Positions 30,881 to 36,203 of a stretch of DNA of 36,203 nucleotides are shown here, in pieces. The position numbers were made by a program, and so were the translations under genes. The stretch is from Anaerolineales bacterium. GTDB taxonomy: Bacteria; Chloroflexota; Anaerolineae; Anaerolineales; Villigracilaceae. Under the pieces are notes generated by a model, which ran no database searches, was not told the origin of the DNA, and was given only the letters and a program-made list of their open reading frames with translations. The stretch covers positions 1-36,203 of the forward strand of contig JAFGCG010000117.1 of the NCBI GenBank assembly GCA_016932715.1. The letters are read 5' to 3'. Each line of letters begins with the position of its first letter. Within the stretch, counting starts at the first letter, position 1.

Positions 30881-33448
30881 ATGCCGCTCGCCTCTCTTTT
30901 GGATTTCTGGAAACGTGACCCGGAGACCGCGCCGAATCTGGTCGCCTGGCAGACACTGCCTGCGCGCCCCGCCCAAACGCGTCCCTTCCCCGACGACCTG
31001 CCTGCTCCCGTCAAACAGACTCTGATCGCCTCCGGGATCCACACCCTGTACTCCCACCAGCTCGAAGCCTGGACTCACGCCCGCGCCGGCGAGAACATTA
31101 TCCTTTCGACAGGCACAGCCAGCGGCAAGACCCTCGCCTACAACATGCCTGTCTTCGCCTCACTATTACAGGACCCCAGCGCCCGCGCCCTTTACCTCTT
31201 CCCCACCAAAGCCCTTGCTCAAGATCAGCTATCAGCGATTAGCAATCAGCTATCAGTCTTGCGCCCACTGGTTACTGATCAACTGAATACTGACCACTGG
31301 TCACTGAACACTGCCATCTACGACGGCGACACCCCTCAAAAAGACCGTCCCGCCCTCCGCAGGAACGCGCGCATTGTGTTGAGCAATCCCGACATGCTGC
31401 ACACGGGCATCCTGCCGCATCACACCAGCTGGAGTGACTTCTTCACGCACCTGCGTTTCGTGGTCATCGACGAGACGCATACCTATCGCGGTGTGTTTGG
31501 TTCGCATGTCGCCAACGTGATCCGCAGGCTGAAACGTGTGGCGAATTTTTACGGCGCCAAGCCGCAGTTCATCCTCGCTTCCGCAACGATCGGCAACCCA
31601 AAGGAACTTGCCGAACATCTTATCGAAGAGCCTGTTCATTTGATAGAGGACGATGGTTCCGCCCGCGGACCGCGCCACTTCCTCATCTATAATCCGCCGA
31701 TCACCGATCCATCGCTCGGCTTGCGCAAATCGTCGCTGCTGGAAGGCGTGCGCCTGGCACAGGATTTGTTGAATCAGGATGTGCAAAGTGTGGTGTTTGC
31801 GCGCTCGCGGAGAAGCGTGGAGATTATCCTGACTTATTTACAGGGAGGCGAAAGAGGCGAGACGAAAAAAGATGTCCTCTTTCCTCTTTCATCTTTGATA
31901 AGAGGCTATCGTTCTGGTTATCTTCCCACCCAACGCCGCGCGATCGAAAAGGGACTGCGCGAGGGTACGGTAAAAACCGTCGTGGCGACGAACGCCCTCG
32001 AACTGGGGATCGACATCGGCGGGCTGGGCGCGGCGATCCTCGTCGGCTACCCGGGAACCGTCGCTTCCGCGCGGCAGCAGGCGGGGCGCGCGGGCCGCGG
32101 TCTCGAATCGGCTGCGGCCGTGCTGGTCGCCTCCGCCAGTCCGCTCGACCAGTTCCTCGCTCACCATCCCGAATATTTCTTCGAGCGCTCGCCGGAACAG
32201 GCGCTGGTCAACCCCGACCATTTGCTCATCCTGCTCGAGCACTTGCGCTGCGCCATGTTCGAATTGCCGTTCCAAAAAGGCGAAGGTTTCGGGGCGCTCT
32301 CCGGCGAGATCATCGAAGAATATCTCCACTTTCTACTTTCCAACAATGAGGCTCATCTCTCGAACGAAAAATATTACTGGATGGCAGACCAATATCCCGC
32401 CGCGAATATTTCGCTGCGTTCCGCTTCGCCGCAGGGCGTGGTGCTGCAGGTAACGACCGAGGACAGTAGACCGTTGACCGTGGGGACAGTGGATGGCGAA
32501 AGCGCGTTGTGGATGGTGCATCCCGGCGCGGTCTATTTGCACGAGGCGCAATCGTTTTTCGTGAAGGATTTGAACCTCGAGGAACATGTCGCTTACCTGA
32601 AGCCCATCGAGAGCGACTACTACACCGAGCCCTTGCGCAGCACGGAAGTTGCCATCCTCTCCGAAGCTGCTCGAGCCGCCGTTCCCGGCGCCGAAAAGAA
32701 ATGGGGCGAACTACAAGTCACTACCCAGGTGACCGCCTTCCTCAAACGCCGCTGGTACACGCACGAAAATCTGGGACAGGAACCTCTGGACCTGCCCCCC
32801 ACCGATCTGCAGACGACCGGCTATTGGATTTCGCTCTCCGAGGAGACGGTTGCGCGTCTGCGCGCAGCCGGAGCCTGGTCCAGCGACCCGAACGACTACG
32901 GCCCCGGCTGGTCGAAGGTCCGCGATCGTGCCCGGGCGCGCGACAAATATACCTGCCAGGTTTGCGGCGCGGTCGAGACAACCCGCCAGCATGATGTGCA
33001 TCACAAGACTCCTTTTCGCGCCTTCACTTCATTCATCGAAGCAAACCGGCTGGAGAATCTGATCACACTTTGTCACTCCTGCCACCGCAAAGTGGAAGAG
33101 AACGTCCGCATCCGCAGCGGCCTCTCCGGGCTGGCGTATGTACTTGGGGACCTCGCGCCGTTATCCCTGATGTGCGATACCGGCGACCTGGGCACACATG
33201 TGGAACCCGTCGAAAATCAAATCTTTGGACAACCCTCCATCGTCCTTTACGACGCCATCCCGGCGGGAATCGGCTTCAGCCAAAAGCTATTCGAGATACA
33301 TGCTGAATTGATGAGGCGTGCGCTCGAACTCGTCGAGGCGTGCGCCTGCGCGGACGGCTGTCCCTCCTGCGTGGGACCAGGAGGGGAGAATGGCTATGGC
33401 GGCAAGCAGGAAACCCGGGAGATTTTGAAACACTTATCTGAGGGATAA
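30881..33448 (+). CDS. MrfA/YprA-like DEAD/DEAH helicase with an inserted HNH domain
   Basis: Product of 855 aa. Walker A is GTASGKT (78-84), followed by FPTKALAQDQ; Walker B is DETH (197-200), then SATIGNPKELAEHL; the second RecA domain has VVFARSRRSVEIIL, TNALELGIDIGGL and QQAGRAGR. A beta-rich region follows. At about 685-745 an HNH unit is inserted: KYTCQVCG, HDVHHKTPFR, LITLCHSCHRKV. The C-terminal MZB/DUF1998 zinc module resumes after it, with LMCDTGDLG, YDAIPAGIGF and CACADGCPSCV. MrfA-type helicases act in repair of DNA crosslinks. A repeat-derived segment (about residues 116-146, QLSAISNQLSV) lies within the first RecA domain. The start at 30881 is the first ATG after the UPF0104 stop. 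Confidence 0.92.
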   Translation: MPLASLLDFWKRDPETAPNLVAWQTLPARPAQTRPFPDDLPAPVKQTLIASGIHTLYSHQLEAWTHARAGENIILSTGTASGKTLAYNMPVFASLLQDPSARALYLFPTKALAQDQLSAISNQLSVLRPLVTDQLNTDHWSLNTAIYDGDTPQKDRPALRRNARIVLSNPDMLHTGILPHHTSWSDFFTHLRFVVIDETHTYRGVFGSHVANVIRRLKRVANFYGAKPQFILASATIGNPKELAEHLIEEPVHLIEDDGSARGPRHFLIYNPPITDPSLGLRKSSLLEGVRLAQDLLNQDVQSVVFARSRRSVEIILTYLQGGERGETKKDVLFPLSSLIRGYRSGYLPTQRRAIEKGLREGTVKTVVATNALELGIDIGGLGAAILVGYPGTVASARQQAGRAGRGLESAAAVLVASASPLDQFLAHHPEYFFERSPEQALVNPDHLLILLEHLRCAMFELPFQKGEGFGALSGEIIEEYLHFLLSNNEAHLSNEKYYWMADQYPAANISLRSASPQGVVLQVTTEDSRPLTVGTVDGESALWMVHPGAVYLHEAQSFFVKDLNLEEHVAYLKPIESDYYTEPLRSTEVAILSEAARAAVPGAEKKWGELQVTTQVTAFLKRRWYTHENLGQEPLDLPPTDLQTTGYWISLSEETVARLRAAGAWSSDPNDYGPGWSKVRDRARARDKYTCQVCGAVETTRQHDVHHKTPFRAFTSFIEANRLENLITLCHSCHRKVEENVRIRSGLSGLAYVLGDLAPLSLMCDTGDLGTHVEPVENQIFGQPSIVLYDAIPAGIGFSQKLFEIHAELMRRALELVEACACADGCPSCVGPGGENGYGGKQETREILKHLSEG
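31226..31316. repeat. Tandem actgatcaactg-type repeats inside the helicase gene
   Basis: Units such as atcagctatcagcgattagc and ttactgatcaactgaatact continue for about 90 nt, in frame, encoding QLSAISNQLSV and TDQLNTDHWSLNT. This is the same family as the copies in mutL (24105-24240), here read on the other strand relative to the window. Confidence 0.75.
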
Positions 33449-33504
33449 GGGTAAAATCCATTGGTGCCGGTTGCGTGCGGCTCTCACTGCAGCCAGGAGG
33501 AAGC

Positions 33505-34848
33505 ATGGCAAGGATTTTTATTTCGTATCGCAGGCAGGACAGCCCGTCCATGACAGGGCGGATCTACGATAAGCTGGAAGCTGTCTTTGGGAGAGACATG
33601 GTCTTTCGCGATATCGATGATATCGGCGCAGGCCAGGATTTCCGCGCAAAGATCGCACAGGAAGTTGATAAGAGCGACATTCTGCTTGTGATCATCGGTC
33701 CCAAGTGGGAAAACATTACCGATAACCAGGGCAACAAACGCCTGGAAGACCCGAATGATTTTGTCCGGCTTGAAGTGGAAGAGGGGTTAAAGAACTCGAC
33801 AAAGATCGTGATCCCTGTCCTGGTGGAAAATGTAACCATGCCGAATCCGGCAGCTCTCCCGAAAAGCATGCGGGAGCTATGTTATCGCAATGCCATCAGT
33901 GTGCGCCACGATCCTGACTTCCGCAACGACATGCAGAAGCTCATCGGCGAGATTCGGAAAATCGACAAAACTGAGAGAGCGATATTCAAAAAGAAACCCG
34001 TCCTGATCGGCGCGGGATTGCTGGGAGTGGGACTCCTCGCAATTTTAGCAGTCAGCCTGTTGCCGCCAGGAGGCACTTCAACCCCGGCTCCCGGCGGGGT
34101 AAGCCCGATCGTTCCCGACCCAAGCCATACACCCACCAGCACAAGCAGTCCTACGGCAACCCTGACATCTACGGCGACCGACATCCCTCCCATCGCGACC
34201 ACGGAAGCCGCGACGGACACCGGCACACCAACGCCTGCTTCCCATCCCATACGGATTGGCGTCATTCAAATCCCGGACTATCTCTTCATGGATATCAAGG
34301 ATCGCCTCAACAAGTTGGGCTTCGAGGCAGAGTGGATCGGCGCCTCCTCCGACTACAAACTTTTCATTGAATATGACATTGTGTATTTGCCGATCGGCTG
34401 GTCTTTCCAAAACGATTTGATCGAAAGCCGCTCCAGTCACTACCAGCGCTTTGTAAAGGAAGGCGGCGGGCTCGTGATCGAGCAGCCGAACTCCAAAGGC
34501 AATTTGGTCCCCGTATTATCGCCCTATAAAATCCTCTTCAGCTCCATGCGCTATGACGCCAACGAGTGGCCCCCCGATGTCCTGATGAAACATGAGATCG
34601 TGGCAAATCTGCGCGCCTCGGAACTGCCGGGACCGGGCAACAAAATCACACCGAAAGATGATCATTGGAAGGTCCTGACCACTTCGGCGAAGTCACATAC
34701 TCCTACGTTGGTCGTGGCAGAGTACGGCGAGGGAAGGATTGTGGTCCTGGGAACCAGCGTCAGCACGAACAAAGAAGTGAGATATCAGCTCGGGGACCAG
34801 TTTATAAAGAGGTTCATCGAGTGGGTCGGCAACATAAAAGGCCCATGA
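33505..34848 (+). CDS. Membrane-anchored TIR-domain protein with an outer GATase/ThuA-like domain
   Basis: Product of 447 aa from the ATG at 33505, which has AGGAGG 5 nt upstream. TIR domain at about residues 2-150: RIFISYRRQDSPSMTGRIYD, MVFRDIDDIGAGQDF, ILLVIIGPKW, and FVRLEVEEGL, where E90 is at the position of the catalytic glutamate of NAD-cleaving TIR domains. One transmembrane helix (VLIGAGLLGVGLLAILAVSLL, about 166-186) and a Thr/Ser/Pro linker (about 187-250) lead to an outer domain of about 195 residues beginning IRIGVIQIPDYLF, with LGFEAEW, YDIVYLPIGW, FVKEGGGLVIE and YGEGRIVVLG, the pattern of ThuA/class I amidotransferase-like folds. It may sense an outside ligand and signal inward; whether defence or signalling is open. 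Confidence 0.75.
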   Translation: MARIFISYRRQDSPSMTGRIYDKLEAVFGRDMVFRDIDDIGAGQDFRAKIAQEVDKSDILLVIIGPKWENITDNQGNKRLEDPNDFVRLEVEEGLKNSTKIVIPVLVENVTMPNPAALPKSMRELCYRNAISVRHDPDFRNDMQKLIGEIRKIDKTERAIFKKKPVLIGAGLLGVGLLAILAVSLLPPGGTSTPAPGGVSPIVPDPSHTPTSTSSPTATLTSTATDIPPIATTEAATDTGTPTPASHPIRIGVIQIPDYLFMDIKDRLNKLGFEAEWIGASSDYKLFIEYDIVYLPIGWSFQNDLIESRSSHYQRFVKEGGGLVIEQPNSKGNLVPVLSPYKILFSSMRYDANEWPPDVLMKHEIVANLRASELPGPGNKITPKDDHWKVLTTSAKSHTPTLVVAEYGEGRIVVLGTSVSTNKEVRYQLGDQFIKRFIEWVGNIKGP

Positions 34849-34955
34849 ACATCCGGCTTCTGCAACGCGAGGAAATCCCGCTGATCTGGCAGATCGATCT
34901 GGAATCGTTCGCGCTGGAGCAGGAAGATATCCATCTGGAGTATGTGATCTCGTAA
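34845..34955 (+). pseudogene. Truncated N-terminus of a GNAT acetyltransferase-like gene
   Basis: A 36-codon frame whose ATG overlaps the TIR stop codon (ATGA). It reads MNIRLLQREEIPLIWQIDLE and ends after HLEYVIS. The first 20 residues resemble the beginning of GNAT proteins, but the rest of the domain is missing. It is best seen as a remnant; a real small protein cannot be excluded. Confidence 0.35.
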
Positions 34956-35009
34956 TCAAAAATGGCGCGGGTCATGAGACCTGCGCCAGCGAGTTGCAGG
35001 GGCGAAAAA

Positions 35010-36002
35010 TCAACAGGCCGCGAACACCTCTTCCAGCTTCGCTTTTGCGAGCACCTTCGGCTTGGGACGATCTTCATCATCGGGCCAGCGGACCAGCCGG
35101 ATCTCGCCATCGCTGAACTCCAGCCCGGTGATGTCTCCATTCAGGTAGGCGCAGCAGCCTGTGTTGAAATAGCTGGGCTTTTTGAATTCGATGGCCAGCA
35201 TCGTTGGGGACACTGGTTTCGCTTCAGCCTCCGCAGGCGATGCGCGCATGAATTCTTCTTTGGATTCCGATTTGAAGACCGGGTGATGGGTATGTCCCGC
35301 GATCAGCACCACTTTTCGCTGCTGCTCCGACCAGGCATACAGCGCGCTTTCGAGCGCGTAGCGCAGCTCGAAATCTTTGGCGGGAGTATTCAAAGAGATC
35401 TTGAAGAGCCGTTGGATGGGACGCCAGATGTATCGCAGTACAAACTTGGCTAGCGATGCAATGTACTCGCCGTCGAATGTGCCCTGGTGCCCATGCAGCA
35501 GGAAGAGCCGTCCCAATTCCTCCTGTCCATCCCGCACATGCAGAATCAGGCTTTCGCGCACCCTGAGGTCTCCTCCGAGGGCAGGCTCGAGCCAGCGATC
35601 GACCAGATCTTTGTGACTCCAGGCATCGTCATGATTGCCCCAAACGCGGAGGTAGCGCCCATCTTTGTGGAATTTGCCTTCCAGGTTCAGTGTCTGAGAG
35701 TATGCCTTTAAGACGGTTGGGGCCGTCTCCTCCCACAATTCCTCTACATCTCCCAGGACAGCGAGCGTGTATCCCTGCTGGTCGTAGTATGTGAGCGCCG
35801 CATTATAAGTCCGCTCGCAGACCATGAAATCGTCCGCGCCATCACGGGCGCCCTTATGCTGGTCGGAAAAAACGATGAAGCGCTGATCATTGATGTTCAG
35901 GACAAGCTCACCCTCCGCCTGTTCCTGCTCGAGGGCGCGGTGGAAGGCCGCATCCAGTGCTGTAGAAATGACTTTTTTGACTTTGGTTATATCTTTCGAC
36001 AT
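35010..36002 (-). CDS. Metallophosphoesterase
   Basis: Product of about 330 aa from the ATG at 36002, which follows AGAGGAG; a GTG five codons earlier lies in that ribosome site. All calcineurin-type metal motifs are seen: IVFSDQHKG, LAVLGDVEELW, RVWGNHDDAW, LFLLHGHQG and LIAGHTHHPVF. The N-terminal 40 residues are helical. The C-terminal part has YFNTGCCAYLNGDITGLEFSDGEI, a pattern I associate with this bacterial subgroup. The middle inserts (AKFVLRYIWRPIQRLFKIS) suggest membrane contact. The substrate is unknown; a UDP-diacylglucosamine hydrolase-like activity is possible but not supported by sequence here. Confidence 0.85.
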   Translation of the reverse strand: MSKDITKVKKVISTALDAAFHRALEQEQAEGELVLNINDQRFIVFSDQHKGARDGADDFMVCERTYNAALTYYDQQGYTLAVLGDVEELWEETAPTVLKAYSQTLNLEGKFHKDGRYLRVWGNHDDAWSHKDLVDRWLEPALGGDLRVRESLILHVRDGQEELGRLFLLHGHQGTFDGEYIASLAKFVLRYIWRPIQRLFKISLNTPAKDFELRYALESALYAWSEQQRKVVLIAGHTHHPVFKSESKEEFMRASPAEAEAKPVSPTMLAIEFKKPSYFNTGCCAYLNGDITGLEFSDGEIRLVRWPDDEDRPKPKVLAKAKLEEVFAAC

Positions 36003-36130
36003 AGTCTCCTCTTTCACCGGGCATAGCTGCCCGGCGCCTAAACCCCAAATTCACAGAGGGATTGGGCTTGCGACCAGTATAGGACAAATCCTCCTTCAAT
36101 TCAATAGACATTATCCGAAATAAGAGAATC

Positions 36131-36198
36131 TTCCACGAAGGACACGAATTTTCACGAAAAACCAAAAGAAATTCGAGTTTCTTCGTGAACTTCGTGGA
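36131..36198. repeat. Inverted repeat of the ccacgaaggacacgaa family
   Basis: tccacgaaggacacgaattt on the left faces ttcttcgtgaacttcgtgga on the right. It belongs with the copies at 6829-6857 and 7371-7432. It may continue past the window end. Confidence 0.6.
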
Positions 36199-36203
36199 TA
36201 AAA

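Overview
The window looks like chromosomal DNA of a member of the Chloroflexota, most likely class Anaerolineae. The grounds are the gene repertoire (an UPF0104-type membrane protein, a MrfA/YprA-like helicase with an HNH insertion, C39-like and S41 peptidases), lipoproteins with Thr/Pro-rich linkers after the lipobox, small dispersed repeats between and inside genes, and several genes whose start codon lies 6-9 nt after a TATAAT box. This assignment is an inference; no 16S rRNA gene is present.

Layout. 112-1056 (+) is a class I methyltransferase. 1142-4368 (-) is a visibly AT-richer segment with a beta-propeller lipoprotein, a small golvesin-like secreted protein, an exported LolA-like protein and an orphan NarL-type response regulator. 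4505-15964 (-) carries a Vps62-like membrane protein, ruvA, ruvC, a YebC-family gene, a DegV protein, a MESH1-like HD hydrolase, a wrecked acetyltransferase gene, an MFS transporter, sbcD, a C39-like peptidase with a tetratricopeptide-like tail, and dnaK. After a MITE-like inverted repeat and a lipoprotein gene comes the most notable locus. At 17170-18212 (-) lies ssrA (tmRNA), split inside its T-loop by a 663-nt group I intron. The intron core (P1 with a U.G pair at the splice site, P2, P4, P6/P6a, P7 strands, P9, terminal G) can be read directly. An intact single-motif LAGLIDADG endonuclease gene lies inside the intron on the opposite strand.

18391-21546 (+) is a tightly overlapping three-gene operon: a receiver/CpaE-like ATPase protein, a sirtuin and a GAF-histidine kinase. 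Convergent to it is mutL - GGDEF - zinc alcohol dehydrogenase (-). 25367-34848 (+) holds an alpha/beta hydrolase lipoprotein, a HAD phosphatase, a small membrane protein, an S41 carboxy-terminal protease, a YugP-like zinc peptidase, an UPF0104 membrane protein, the helicase and a membrane-anchored TIR protein. An acetyltransferase stub and a metallophosphoesterase (-) close the window.

Functional themes are DNA repair and recombination (ruvA, ruvC, sbcD, mutL, MrfA-like helicase), protein quality control and ribosome rescue (dnaK, ssrA, proteases), and signalling (two response regulators, a histidine kinase, a diguanylate cyclase). Several repeat families have spread through intergenic DNA and, in frame, through coding sequence of the methyltransferase, mutL and the helicase.
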